Source: Novosphingobium rosa NBRC 15208
Lineage (GTDB): Bacteria; Pseudomonadota; Alphaproteobacteria; Sphingomonadales; Sphingomonadaceae
Assembly: GCF_001598555.1 (NCBI RefSeq)
Contig: NZ_BCZE01000029.1
Location: forward strand, 35,630-99,629
Direction: 5' to 3'
DNA: 64,000 nt
The translations under genes and the position numbers were made by a program. How positions within the stretch are numbered: the first letter of the stretch is position 1; the number at the start of each line of letters is the position of its first letter. The notes beneath the pieces are model-generated. The model saw only the letters and a list, made by a program, of their open reading frames with translations. It had not been told where the DNA came from and made no database searches. This document shows, piece by piece, positions 7,961 to 16,732 of the stretch.

Positions 7961-9784
7961 TCAGGCGATCTGGAAGTAGGTCGCGTAGCGCTCGCTCTGC
8001 ACCTGAAAATAGGGGATGAACACGAGATCGCGCCCCGCAACAGAGGCCCGATAGGCTTCCGCCTCCCCCGGCATGGGAGACAGCGCTGCGGGCAGAGCAA
8101 TCGACTGGCCGCCGATGCCCTCCCACGGGTTGAGGCCGACATACATCACCGCGCCGCGCATCACCGCCGCCATGTTGGGATTGTGATCGTCGATGGGCAG
8201 AACGCGCAGCTTTTGCGGCAGAGTCAGTTCCAACACATCGCCCTGCTTCCATGCCCGGCTCACGGTCGCCAGACTGCCCGGCTCCACCGCTTGCGCCTGC
8301 CCGCCGACACGCACTGTCGCGCCCTTGGCCCAGGCCGGAATGCGCAGCTTCATCGCGAAACCGCCATCGCCGGGGTTGCGGATGGTCAGCCGCACGCTGT
8401 CGCTGGCCGGATAGTCGGTGTGCTGGCTGATCTCCACGGCGCCGCCGGGCCGCTCCCAGCGCAGGTCGGAACTGGCATACATGTTGACCATCAGCGTGCG
8501 ATCGTCGTGGAAGTAGAGCCCCTGCACATAATCGGCAACGCCCTGCACCAGCGTGCCGGAGCAACACGGCCACTTCTGCTGGTAATAGACCTTCTGAGCA
8601 TCCGGGCCGTAGTTCGAATAATAGGGATAGCCGCCGTCGCTGTCCGGAAAGCGCGTGGCGAGGATCGTGTTGTAGAGCGTGCGTTCAAGCCCGTCGCCAT
8701 AGGCGGGCGATCCGGTGAAGCGGGTGAGATAACGCGCCAGCTTCATATCGGCGAAGCTGCCGCAGGGCGTCTCGAAATGCGCCTTGGACGAGGCGAGGCT
8801 GGCGGCCAGCCTGCCCTCATGGGGCGTCACGAACTGCTCCTCCGGCCCCCAGCCGCCGCTGGCGAAGCGCTGCTGCTCCAGAAAGCGCCACGCGTTCACC
8901 AGCGCCTGACGGTATTTCGTGTCGCCCAGATGCAGATAGGCCTGCGCGCCCGAACTCAGCGCGATCATATGGCTATAGGCATGTTTGGCGGGCAGCACAT
9001 CCCGACCGGCGGCCAGAGGATCGAACCACTCACGATCCAGCAGATATTTCACCGCCAGCGCCCGGTATGTATCGTCGCCGATGATCTCCGCCGCGAGGAA
9101 GAGATTCTCGGGCAGAACATAGGTTTCATCGTAAGGCGGATCGAGCTTCCCCACCCGATCGCGCGAAACCGGCGAGATATAGGGCATGCATTTGTCGATG
9201 ACGACGGGCAGCAGGGCCTTGGCCTGCTCCACCCCGCAGAGGCGATAGGCGTCGATCAGGCCGACGACATATTTGTCCATGACGTAAGCGGCCCACTGCT
9301 GCTGCGCCTTGGGCCCGGCATAGGGGTTGCGGGCGGCCACGAGCGCCTCGCCAAAGCCGTTGACCAGCGCCGCCACTTTCGCCCGCGTCGCCGGATCGCC
9401 CGTGGTCGCCGCGATCCGCGCCAGACCGGAGACATATTGCCCGAAGGCCAGACCGGGCACGAAGCCATCCGCGTCATACCAGCCGCCCATATCGGGGCCC
9501 GGCGCGGCCAGACCCGCATTCTGCCGGAAGACCTTGAGCAGCCGGTCATTGTCCAGCGCCAGATAATGGGCATGGATATGATCGTAATGACGCTTCATCA
9601 CCCCGCCGGTCAGCCGCACCGCGCCATAGGGAAATTCATGGAACGCCTCCGCGCCCCCCGCGGGCGGCGGCGCAACCAGCGCCCCCGGCGCGGCCACCAT
9701 GAACGGTGTGGCCGCAGCCGTGCAGGCCGCGCATTGAACGAAGCCACGCCGCGAAACCTCATGCCCCGTAAAGCCCGTCATCAC
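7961..9784 (-). CDS. Tat-exported GH127 (DUF1680) beta-L-arabinofuranosidase-type glycosidase
   Basis: 607 residues beginning at a double ATG after AGGAGAGGGGCGTG. The N-terminus carries a twin-arginine-like signal (SRRGFVQCAACTAAA), so the enzyme is probably periplasmic. The (alpha/alpha)6-barrel family hallmarks are visible: ETPCGSFADMKLARYL (zinc-binding Glu and Cys) and KWPCCSGT (zinc Cys plus nucleophilic Cys). Characterised GH127 members cleave beta-L-arabinofuranose, and one cleaves aceric acid in rhamnogalacturonan-II. The gene follows the same orientation as the TonB receptor but has its own upstream palindrome. It is full length and looks active. Confidence 0.88.
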   Translation of the reverse strand: MMTGFTGHEVSRRGFVQCAACTAAATPFMVAAPGALVAPPPAGGAEAFHEFPYGAVRLTGGVMKRHYDHIHAHYLALDNDRLLKVFRQNAGLAAPGPDMGGWYDADGFVPGLAFGQYVSGLARIAATTGDPATRAKVAALVNGFGEALVAARNPYAGPKAQQQWAAYVMDKYVVGLIDAYRLCGVEQAKALLPVVIDKCMPYISPVSRDRVGKLDPPYDETYVLPENLFLAAEIIGDDTYRALAVKYLLDREWFDPLAAGRDVLPAKHAYSHMIALSSGAQAYLHLGDTKYRQALVNAWRFLEQQRFASGGWGPEEQFVTPHEGRLAASLASSKAHFETPCGSFADMKLARYLTRFTGSPAYGDGLERTLYNTILATRFPDSDGGYPYYSNYGPDAQKVYYQQKWPCCSGTLVQGVADYVQGLYFHDDRTLMVNMYASSDLRWERPGGAVEISQHTDYPASDSVRLTIRNPGDGGFAMKLRIPAWAKGATVRVGGQAQAVEPGSLATVSRAWKQGDVLELTLPQKLRVLPIDDHNPNMAAVMRGAVMYVGLNPWEGIGGQSIALPAALSPMPGEAEAYRASVAGRDLVFIPYFQVQSERYATYFQIA

Positions 9785-9826
9785 GCCCCTCTCCTTCCGC
9801 GTTCATGCGCGTCTGCAAATTATGGA

Positions 9827-9838
9827 TTTACAGGTAAA
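9827..9838. promoter_or_regulatory. Palindrome TTTACAGGTAAA upstream of GH127
   Basis: The inverted repeat TTTAC-AG-GTAAA lies 43 bases upstream of the GH127 start, with TCTGCAAAT at 9812-9820 just before it. It is a looser relative of the TTTGCA-type sites at 3925-3955 and 7794-7805. The rest of the gap to glpK (9839-10049) shows only a hairpin near 10022-10044. Confidence 0.4.
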
Positions 9839-10049
9839 CCATAAATGCGGGAGAGGCAATGGACTGAAAGGCGCGATGCTGCAGCCTTGCGCTTCGCCAA
9901 GCCGCGAAGAAACAAGCGCAAGGAACGCCAAACGCGCGCCTCCAGGGCGCTGGCCAAGCCGTTAGTCCGGCTAAATGAGGGGAAACGTGGCCTGCGCTGC
10001 GCCTCACATCACGCCGCGCGCCAAGGGGGCCTGGCGCCCCCTTGCGCCG

Positions 10050-11534
10050 TCACAGCGTGCGGCGCACCGCATCCTGCCAGCCGGCGGCCAGTTTTTCGCG
10101 CTCGGCCTTTTTCATATTCGGCTTGAACAGGTCGCCCTGAGTCCAGGTTGCCGCCAGCGCATCGAGATCGGGCCACAGCCCCGTCGCAAGGCCCGCATGG
10201 AACGCCGCGCCCAGCGCCGTGGTCTCCAGATGGACAGGCCGCTCCACCGGCGCATCGAGCATATCGGCCAGAAACTGGCACAGCCAGTCGTTGGCCGCCA
10301 TGCCGCCGTCCACGCGCAGGGCTTCGGGCCGGGCGCCGCCGTCCTCGGTCATCGCGCTGGCCAGATCCATCGTCTGATAGGCCACCGCCTCCAGTGCGGC
10401 GCGGGCGAGATGGGCCTGGGTCGCGCCCAGAGTCAGGCCGAAGATCGCGCCGCGCGCATCCGGATCCCAATGCGGCGCGCCAAGGCCCACGAAGGCCGGG
10501 ACCATATAGACGCCATTGTTGTCGGGCACCTGCGTGGCCATATCGTTGGTCTGGCGGGCGCTGGTGATCACGCCGATGCCGTCGCGCAGCCATTTGATCG
10601 CCGCCCCCGCCACGAAGATCGAGCCTTCCAGCGCATAGGTCATCTGCCCGTTCAGGCGATAGGCGGGGGTGGTGAGCAGGCGATGCTGCGAATCCAGCGC
10701 CTGCGCGCCGGTGTTGAGCAGCATGAAGCAGCCCGTGCCATAGGTGGATTTCACCATGCCCGGCTGGAAACAGGCCTGACCGAACAGCGCCGCCTGCTGA
10801 TCCCCGGCGATCCCCGCGATGGGAATTTCCGCGCCCAGCAGGCTCTTGTCCGTGGCGCCGAAGATATGGGCGTTGTCGTGAACCTGCGGCAGCAGCTGCA
10901 TCGGCACGCGCAGCAACCGGCACAGCTCCTCGTCCCAGCGTTGCTCGCGGATGTTGTAGAGCAGGGTGCGCCCGGCATTGGTCACATCGGTGGCATGCAC
11001 CTTGCCGCCGGTCAGGCGCCAGAGCAGGAAGCTGTCGATGGTGCCGAAGGCCAGCTCGCCCTTTTCGGCCCGCGCCCGCGCCCCTTCCACATGATCGAGA
11101 ATCCACGCCAGCTTGGTGCCCGAAAAATAGGGGTCGAGCAGCAGGCCGGTGCGCGCGCGGACATCGGGCTCCGCGCCATCGGCCTTCAGCTCGGCGCAGA
11201 GGCGCGCGGTGCGGCGGTCCTGCCAGACGATGGCGTTGTGGATGGGCTTGCCACTGGCGCGTTCCCACACCACCACCGTCTCGCGCTGGTTGGTGATGCC
11301 GATGCCCGCGATGCCGCCCGCGCCCACGCCGCTCTTCTCGATGGCCTCGCGCGCGGTGGAGAGCGTGTCGCGCCAGATGTCTTCGGGATCATGCTCCACC
11401 CAGCCCAGCTCGGGGTAATGCTGCGCGAACTCGCTCTGCGCGGTGGCGACCGGGCGCGCGGCATCGTCGAAGACGATCGAGCGCGTCGAGGTCGTGCCCT
11501 GATCGATGGCGAGAATATGGCGGGCTTGGGTCAT
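10050..11534 (-). CDS. glpK: Glycerol kinase
   Basis: FGGY-family kinase that phosphorylates glycerol to glycerol 3-phosphate with ATP in the cytoplasm. The 494-residue length matches E. coli GlpK. Visible motifs are the N-terminal phosphate-binding [28 protein letters not shown], the AIVWQDRRT substrate segment and [10 protein letters not shown]. It lies 25 bases downstream of glpF on the same strand, so the two form a glpFK operon. A U-less hairpin (CAAGGGGG / CCCCCTTG, 10022-10044) lies 6 bases after the stop and may end the transcript. Confidence 0.97.
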   Translation of the reverse strand: MTQARHILAIDQGTTSTRSIVFDDAARPVATAQSEFAQHYPELGWVEHDPEDIWRDTLSTAREAIEKSGVGAGGIAGIGITNQRETVVVWERASGKPIHNAIVWQDRRTARLCAELKADGAEPDVRARTGLLLDPYFSGTKLAWILDHVEGARARAEKGELAFGTIDSFLLWRLTGGKVHATDVTNAGRTLLYNIREQRWDEELCRLLRVPMQLLPQVHDNAHIFGATDKSLLGAEIPIAGIAGDQQAALFGQACFQPGMVKSTYGTGCFMLLNTGAQALDSQHRLLTTPAYRLNGQMTYALEGSIFVAGAAIKWLRDGIGVITSARQTNDMATQVPDNNGVYMVPAFVGLGAPHWDPDARGAIFGLTLGATQAHLARAALEAVAYQTMDLASAMTEDGGARPEALRVDGGMAANDWLCQFLADMLDAPVERPVHLETTALGAAFHAGLATGLWPDLDALAATWTQGDLFKPNMKKAEREKLAAGWQDAVRRTL

Positions 11535-11559
11535 CAGGCATTCTCCGAAAGCGGGCGGC

Positions 11560-12360
11560 TTAGTGCAGGATCTTGCGGTCCCTGGGCAAGTAGGGCTTGA
11601 TCAGAAGCTGATAGATGCCCGCCCCCACGACACCGCCCAGCAGCGGCGCGGCAACCGGCACCCACCAGTAATTGTCGGGCCCGGGAAAGGCCGAGGCGTC
11701 CCACCCGGCCAGCCACGCCAGCAGACGCGGGCCAAGGTCACGCGCGGGGTTGATCGGCCAGGCCTCCAGATAGCCGCCGCAAGCCCCGATGCAGGCCACC
11801 AGCAGGCCGATCATCAGCGCGCCGGAATTGGCCATGGGGGCGCTGGTGTTGTATTCGTCGGTGATGGCGAAAATGCCCAGCAGCAGGATCGCGGTGAGCA
11901 CCACCTCGTCCCAGAAGGCATGCATCGGCAGGATATGCGGCCCGGGATGGGTGAAGAACACCCCCGCCGCCCCGCCGCCCGCGCGCGTCAGCCCATGGGC
12001 GGCGTTGTAGGCGTCGATCACCGGGTGATAGAGCTGAAGCACCAGCGCCGCGCCGATGAAGCCGCCGATCACCTGAGCAATCCAGTAAGGCAGCACCTTC
12101 TCTTTGGGAAAGCCGCGAAACAACGTCAGCGCCAGTGTCACCGCCGGATTGGCATGGGTGCCCGAAACCGCGCCGGTCACGAAAATGGCCAGCGTCACCG
12201 CCAGACCCCAGGCGATGCACACGCCCCAATAGGCGGTGGCATAGGGGCTGGGATCGTAAAGCGTGATCATCGCCGCCGCGCAATCGCCCAGCGTGATGAT
12301 GATCGCCACGGCGATCACCTCCGCGATCAGCTCGCCGCGCAGCTTGTGGTCCAGGGTCAT
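11560..12360 (-). CDS. glpF: Glycerol facilitator (aquaglyceroporin)
   Basis: MIP-family channel for passive glycerol entry through the inner membrane. The 266-residue product has two NPA half-helix motifs (THANPAVTL and [11 protein letters not shown]); the aspartate in the second marks glycerol-conducting members. Six hydrophobic spans are visible. I chose the ATG at 12360 because GAGAGG is 6 bases upstream; the much longer in-frame reading from 12528 would cover the TTTCG-repeat operator region and has an unnatural N-terminus. It is transcribed divergently from glpD and forms an operon with glpK. Confidence 0.92.
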   Translation of the reverse strand: MTLDHKLRGELIAEVIAVAIIITLGDCAAAMITLYDPSPYATAYWGVCIAWGLAVTLAIFVTGAVSGTHANPAVTLALTLFRGFPKEKVLPYWIAQVIGGFIGAALVLQLYHPVIDAYNAAHGLTRAGGGAAGVFFTHPGPHILPMHAFWDEVVLTAILLLGIFAITDEYNTSAPMANSGALMIGLLVACIGACGGYLEAWPINPARDLGPRLLAWLAGWDASAFPGPDNYWWVPVAAPLLGGVVGAGIYQLLIKPYLPRDRKILH

Positions 12361-12392
12361 GTCCATCCTCTCACCGTCTGCGCCGGGGGCGT

Positions 12393-12510
12393 TTTCGCTG
12401 GTTTTCGCCATCTGCACACGCTTTCGACCCAGCGTCAACAGTTTCGTTTGCATTTTCGATAATGCGGTCATATTTTCGCATTCGAAAAATTTAATGGACT
12501 CACTCCGAAA
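12393..12510. promoter_or_regulatory. Putative GlpR operator array between glpF and glpD
   Basis: Six direct copies of TTTCG start at 12393, 12403, 12422, 12442, 12454 and 12474, with inverted CGAAA copies at 12483 and 12506. The spacings (10, 19, 20, 12, 20) are close to multiples of the helical turn. The half-sites ATTTTCG and CGAAAAAT around 12472-12490 form an imperfect palindrome. DeoR-family GlpR proteins bind repeated short sites in divergent glp promoters, and glpR lies two genes away, so it is the obvious ligand. Confidence 0.7.
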
Positions 12511-12520
12511 GACGAACGCC

Positions 12521-14038
12521 ATGGCCACACCCCCCAGCCCCGCCGAACCGACCTATGACCTGCTGATCGTGGGCGGCGGCGTGAATGGCGCGGGCATCGC
12601 GCGCGATGCGGCGGGGCGGGGCCTGTCGGTGCTGCTGGTCGAGGCTGAGGATCTGGCCAGCCACACCTCCTCGGCCAGCACCAAGCTGATCCATGGGGGC
12701 CTGCGCTATCTGGAGTATTACGAATTCCGTCTGGTGCGCGAGGCGCTGATCGAGCGCGAGCGCCTGCTGGGCATGGCCCCGCATATCATCTGGCCGCTGC
12801 GCTTTGTGCTGCCGCAGTCGCAATCGCCGCGCCCGGCGTGGATGGTGCGATTGGGCCTGTTTCTCTACGACCATCTGGGGGGCCGCAAAAAGCTGCCCGG
12901 CACGCAAAAACTGGATCTGGACCGCGCCCCGCAGGGCCATGGCCTGAAGCGCGGCGCGAGAGGGAAAGGCAGCGCCTTCGTCTATTCCGACTGCTGGGTG
13001 CAGGACAGCCGCCTGACCGTCCTCAACGCGATGGATGCCGCCGCGCGCGGGGCAGAGATCCGCACCCGCACCCGCCTGGTCAGTGCGCAATCGCAGGGCG
13101 ATCGGTGGCTGGCCACCATCGAGGATGGGATGGGTCAGCGTCAGGTGCGCGCCAGGGTGCTGGTGAATGCGGCGGGGCCATGGGTCGATGCCGTGCTGCG
13201 CAGGCTGGGCCGGGCGCGCAACGATCGCGGCGTGCGGCTGATCAAGGGCAGCCATATCGTGGTGCCCCGGCTCTATGAAGGCGACCACGCCTTCATGCTG
13301 CAAAACCCGGACCGCCGCATCGTTTTCGCCATTCCCTATGAGCAGAACTTCACCCTGATCGGCACCACCGACGAACCGTGGAACGCACCGCCGGGCAAGG
13401 CCGAGATCAGCCAGAGCGAGATCGACTATCTCTGCGAGACGGTGAACCGCTATTTCGAGCGCGAGGTCTCCCCCGCCGACATCGTGTGGAGCTATGCCGG
13501 CATCCGCCCGCTTTACGACGATCACGCCGCCAATGCCTCGGCGGTGACGCGCGACTATGTGCTGGATTTCGATCAAAGTGAGGGCAAGGCCCCGATGCTC
13601 AGCGTGTTTGGCGGCAAGATCACCACCTATCGCAAGCTGGCCGAACACGCGATGGAGCATATCGCCCCGCTCTTCCCACAGGCCAGCGCGCCATGGACGG
13701 CGGGCGCCACCCTGCCAGGCGGCGACCTGCCCGATGGGGATTTCGAAGCATTCGTGGCCAGCCTGGTCGCGCGTTACCCGCAGTTGGCGCCCGCGCTGCT
13801 GCATCGTCTGGCCCGCGCCTATGGCACCTGCGTCTTCAAGCTGCTGGGCACGGCGCGGACGCCGGAGGATCTGGGCGCCGATCTGGGCGGCGGCCTCCAC
13901 ACGCGCGAGGTGGATTATCTGGTGGCAGCCGAATGGGCCTGCACCGCGCAGGACATTCTCTATCGCCGCAGCAAGCTGGGCCTGCATGTGCCGCAAGGCA
14001 CGGCGCAGGCGCTGGAAGCCTATCTGGCCCGCGATTGA
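12521..14038 (+). CDS. glpD: Aerobic glycerol-3-phosphate dehydrogenase
   Basis: FAD-dependent, membrane-associated enzyme that oxidises glycerol 3-phosphate to dihydroxyacetone phosphate and passes electrons to quinone. The 505-residue length matches E. coli GlpD. The N-terminal dinucleotide fold is YDLLIVGGGVNGAGIARDAA, followed by TSSASTKLIHGGLRYLEYYEF and the family segments KGSHIVVPRLY and FAIPYEQNFTLIGTTDEP. The start at 12521 is preferred by alignment; the upstream in-frame ATG at 12494 lies within the operator array. It is followed by glpR and completes the pathway with GlpF and GlpK. Confidence 0.96.
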   Translation: MATPPSPAEPTYDLLIVGGGVNGAGIARDAAGRGLSVLLVEAEDLASHTSSASTKLIHGGLRYLEYYEFRLVREALIERERLLGMAPHIIWPLRFVLPQSQSPRPAWMVRLGLFLYDHLGGRKKLPGTQKLDLDRAPQGHGLKRGARGKGSAFVYSDCWVQDSRLTVLNAMDAAARGAEIRTRTRLVSAQSQGDRWLATIEDGMGQRQVRARVLVNAAGPWVDAVLRRLGRARNDRGVRLIKGSHIVVPRLYEGDHAFMLQNPDRRIVFAIPYEQNFTLIGTTDEPWNAPPGKAEISQSEIDYLCETVNRYFEREVSPADIVWSYAGIRPLYDDHAANASAVTRDYVLDFDQSEGKAPMLSVFGGKITTYRKLAEHAMEHIAPLFPQASAPWTAGATLPGGDLPDGDFEAFVASLVARYPQLAPALLHRLARAYGTCVFKLLGTARTPEDLGADLGGGLHTREVDYLVAAEWACTAQDILYRRSKLGLHVPQGTAQALEAYLARD

Positions 14039-14087
14039 CCTCGACGCCACGGGGTTTAAGGCCATCGACAGCAACGACAAGGAGGCG

Positions 14088-14894
14088 ATGGTGAGCACTG
14101 TGACGGACAATCAGGACGACGCCATCGCCCGCCGCCGCGCCCGCATTCTGGAGATCGCCCGCAACGCCGGCAGCGTGGCGGTGGAGGATCTGGCCGAGCG
14201 CCTTGCCGTCACCCCCCAGACCATCCGCCGGGATTTGAACGTGCTGGCCGATCAGGCCCTGCTCTCCCGCATTCATGGCGGCGCGCTGGTGGCCTCGGGC
14301 GTGAACAACATCGCCTATGACACGCGCCGCGCCGTGGCCGCCCATGCCAAGGCCCGCATCGGCGCCGCGGCGGCGGCGCTGATCCCGGATGGCTCCTCGC
14401 TGTTCATCAACATCGGCACCACCACGGAAGCGGTGGCGGCCAATTTCAGTCATCATCGCGATCTGATGGTGATTTCCAACAATCTCAATGTGGTGGATGC
14501 GCTCAGCAGCCATGGCTCGGTCGATCTGGTCTGCGTGGGCGGCACGGTGCGCACGCAGGATCGTGCGGTGGTCGGCGCGCTGGCGATGCGCTTCATCGAG
14601 AATTTCCGCGTCGATTACGCGCTGATCGGCATCTCCGCTCTGGCCTCGGACGGCACGCTGCTGGACTTCGCCATCGATGAGGTGGAGGTCTCGCAAACGA
14701 TCATCCGCAACGCGCGCAAGGTCATTCTGGTGGCGGATTCCTCCAAGGAGGGCCGCGCGGCCCCGGTGCGGGTCTGCGGCATGGAGGCCATCGACTTCTA
14801 CGTCTGCGACCGCGTGGTGGATGAAGGGCTGAAGGCAGCCTGCAAGGCGCATGGCGTGGAGGTGATCGAAACGCTGGCTGGCGAGGCGGCATAG
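14088..14894 (+). CDS. glpR: DeoR-family glycerol-3-phosphate regulon repressor
   Basis: 268 residues. The N-terminal DeoR helix-turn-helix reads RRARILEIARNAGSVAVEDL and VTPQTIRRDLNVLADQ, followed by the IHGGA linker. The sugar-phosphate sensor domain includes SLFINIGTTTEAVA, VISNNLNVVDAL and VGGTVRTQDRAVVG. It lies 49 bases after glpD with AAGGAGG close to the ATG at 14088; the GTG at 14091 has slightly better spacing, so the true start may differ by one codon. It is expected to bind the TTTCG array and to release it on binding glycerol 3-phosphate. Confidence 0.92.
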   Translation: MVSTVTDNQDDAIARRRARILEIARNAGSVAVEDLAERLAVTPQTIRRDLNVLADQALLSRIHGGALVASGVNNIAYDTRRAVAAHAKARIGAAAAALIPDGSSLFINIGTTTEAVAANFSHHRDLMVISNNLNVVDALSSHGSVDLVCVGGTVRTQDRAVVGALAMRFIENFRVDYALIGISALASDGTLLDFAIDEVEVSQTIIRNARKVILVADSSKEGRAAPVRVCGMEAIDFYVCDRVVDEGLKAACKAHGVEVIETLAGEAA

Positions 14895-14928
14895 ACCGCC
14901 AGCTGCCCCGCGCCGCAGCCATCCGATC

Positions 14929-14951
14929 TGGCGCGGGTCATGACCGCGCCA
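14929..14951. terminator. Hairpin between convergent glpR and phosphatase genes
   Basis: TGGCGCGG (14929-14936) pairs with CCGCGCCA (14944-14951) around a 7-base loop, 34 bases after the glpR stop and between two convergent genes. There is no T-run, so it may be a Rho-dependent or bidirectional end rather than a classical terminator. Confidence 0.35.
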
Positions 14952-15025
14952 TGCCCTCCGGCGCACGACGCTGACCTATGCCGATGGCCAGATGCGCCGC
15001 ACCGGTTTTGCCTGTGGCGCCCCCG

Positions 15026-16582
15026 TCAGGCCCGCACCAGCCCCGGCTTTCCGGCCTCCACCGCCCAGCTGGCCGCCGTCTTGATCGGCATGTCCCGGCG
15101 CGACACGGCGTCCACCGTGCGGTAATGGCCGATCCAAGAGGCCGCCGTGATCTCGCTCACCACATAGCCACGCCGGTCATTGGTCCATTTGAGGAAGGGA
15201 TTGTCGGCCATCCAGCGCTCGATGCCGGGGCGCAGATCATGGCCGTCCCCGCCCGAGGTGATCGAGGTGGAGACGAATTCGGAGGCCACCACCTTCTCGC
15301 CCACCATCAGGTCATTGGCGTAATTCTCATGCTCGTCGCCGGTGACGACCACCACATTGCGGCTGCGACCGAACAGGCCGAACAGCCTTTCGCGCTGCGC
15401 CTGATAGCCCGCCCAGCTGTCCATATTGTAGGTCGGCGCGGTCTGCTTGTCGTCCGGCCCGCGGCGGTCGAGCGGGCACATCATCACCTGCTGCGCCAGC
15501 CCCTGCCAGCGCTGATGGCTCTGGGCGAAACCGGCATTGAGCCAGCTTTCCTGCTCGGGGTTGATCATCTGCGCGCTTGGCGAGACCTGCGCCGCGCAGA
15601 CCAGCTGGTAATTGTCACCGCAGGGCTGATCGCTGCGATAGAGGCGGGTGTTGGGCAGGTGCAGGCGCAGCAGATCGCCGTAATCGGCGCGCTGGTGGAA
15701 ATCGACCGTCCCGTCGCGCGCCATCGTCGAGCGGCGCACCGGCATATGCTCATACCAGGCCTGAAGCGCCATGCGGCGGCGGGTGATGAACAGCTCGGGC
15801 GGGGTGCCGTTCTGATCCCACTCGCCCGCCCAGTTGTTCTGCACCTCATGGTCGTCATAGGTGCAGAACCAGGGATGCGCCGCGCGGGCGGCCTGCAGAT
15901 CGGTGTCGAGCGCGGTCTGGGCATAGCGCAGGCGATAGGCATCGAGCGAAAAGGGCTCCGCGCCCAGATAGCGGCGCACCGGATCGACCGGCTGATGATG
16001 CGCGTCCAGCGCGAAACCGGGCGAATATTCGTAGATGAAATCGCCGTAATGGAAGAAGAAATCCAGATCTTCCTGCGCGGCATGGCGGAAAGCGGTGTAC
16101 CAGCCCGCCTCATAATGCTGGCAGCCCACGGCGGCGAAGCGCACCCGCTCCACCGACGCGCCGAGAGCGGGCAGCGTGGCGGCGCGGCCGGTCAGGCTCT
16201 TCTGGCCCGCGCAATGGAAGCGATACCAATAGGAGCGGCCCGGCTTCAGCCCCGCCACTTCGGCATGGATGGCATGGCCCAGTTCCGGGCGGGCGATCTC
16301 GGTGCCCTTGGCCACGGGCTTGTGAAAGCCTTCGTCCTCGGCCACCTCCCAGTCGACGGCCACCGGCTTCATCGGCATGCCATATTGCGGTTCGAACGGC
16401 CGCGGCGCGAGGCGGGTCCAGAGCACGAAGCCATCGACGGCAGGATCGCCCGCGCAGACGCCCAGCGTGAAGGGATAATCGGTGAAGCCCAGCGTCTGCG
16501 CCCGGGCGGACGTCAGAATGAAGGGGCTGAGCGAAAGGCCACCGACGAGGGCACGGCGCGACAGGGGGAAAAGATCAGGCAT
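15026..16582 (-). CDS. Tat-exported PhoD-type alkaline phosphatase/phosphodiesterase
   Basis: 518 residues with a twin-arginine signal at the start (PLSRRALVGGLSLSPF). It has the PhoD N-terminal beta domain (FTLGVCAGDPAVDGFVLWTRL) and the metallophosphatase domain with VGCQHYEAG, FFHYGDFIYEY, TYDDHEVQNNWAGE and VVVTGDEHENYAND. These cover the aspartate, asparagine and histidine metal ligands expected in PhoD. It hydrolyses phosphate mono- or diesters outside the cytoplasm, normally under phosphate starvation. I looked for a Pho box upstream and found none convincing. It stands alone and converges with glpR. Confidence 0.92.
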   Translation of the reverse strand: MPDLFPLSRRALVGGLSLSPFILTSARAQTLGFTDYPFTLGVCAGDPAVDGFVLWTRLAPRPFEPQYGMPMKPVAVDWEVAEDEGFHKPVAKGTEIARPELGHAIHAEVAGLKPGRSYWYRFHCAGQKSLTGRAATLPALGASVERVRFAAVGCQHYEAGWYTAFRHAAQEDLDFFFHYGDFIYEYSPGFALDAHHQPVDPVRRYLGAEPFSLDAYRLRYAQTALDTDLQAARAAHPWFCTYDDHEVQNNWAGEWDQNGTPPELFITRRRMALQAWYEHMPVRRSTMARDGTVDFHQRADYGDLLRLHLPNTRLYRSDQPCGDNYQLVCAAQVSPSAQMINPEQESWLNAGFAQSHQRWQGLAQQVMMCPLDRRGPDDKQTAPTYNMDSWAGYQAQRERLFGLFGRSRNVVVVTGDEHENYANDLMVGEKVVASEFVSTSITSGGDGHDLRPGIERWMADNPFLKWTNDRRGYVVSEITAASWIGHYRTVDAVSRRDMPIKTAASWAVEAGKPGLVRA

Positions 16583-16732
16583 AAAAGGCTGTTATGCAGC
16601 AACTGTTGCGACAATGTGACAATGTATCACAACCTGCCGGCAGGCGGATGTCAGCGCCTGGCCGTGCGCGCCATCCAGCGCGCCGGGAGCGAATGTGACG
16701 ACCCGATCCCGCCCCTTGTGCAAGCCTCCGCT

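Noticed and set aside
12361..12528. 56-residue N-terminal extension of GlpF
   Set aside because: It runs through the TTTCG operator array and overlaps the glpD start; the ATG at 12360 has a well-spaced ribosome site and the normal GlpF N-terminus.
16596..16635. Possible Pho box upstream of the PhoD-type gene (repeated ATTGTC on the minus strand)
   Set aside because: The repeats are 8 bases apart rather than the 11 expected for PhoB half-sites, and they match the CTGTCAT consensus poorly.
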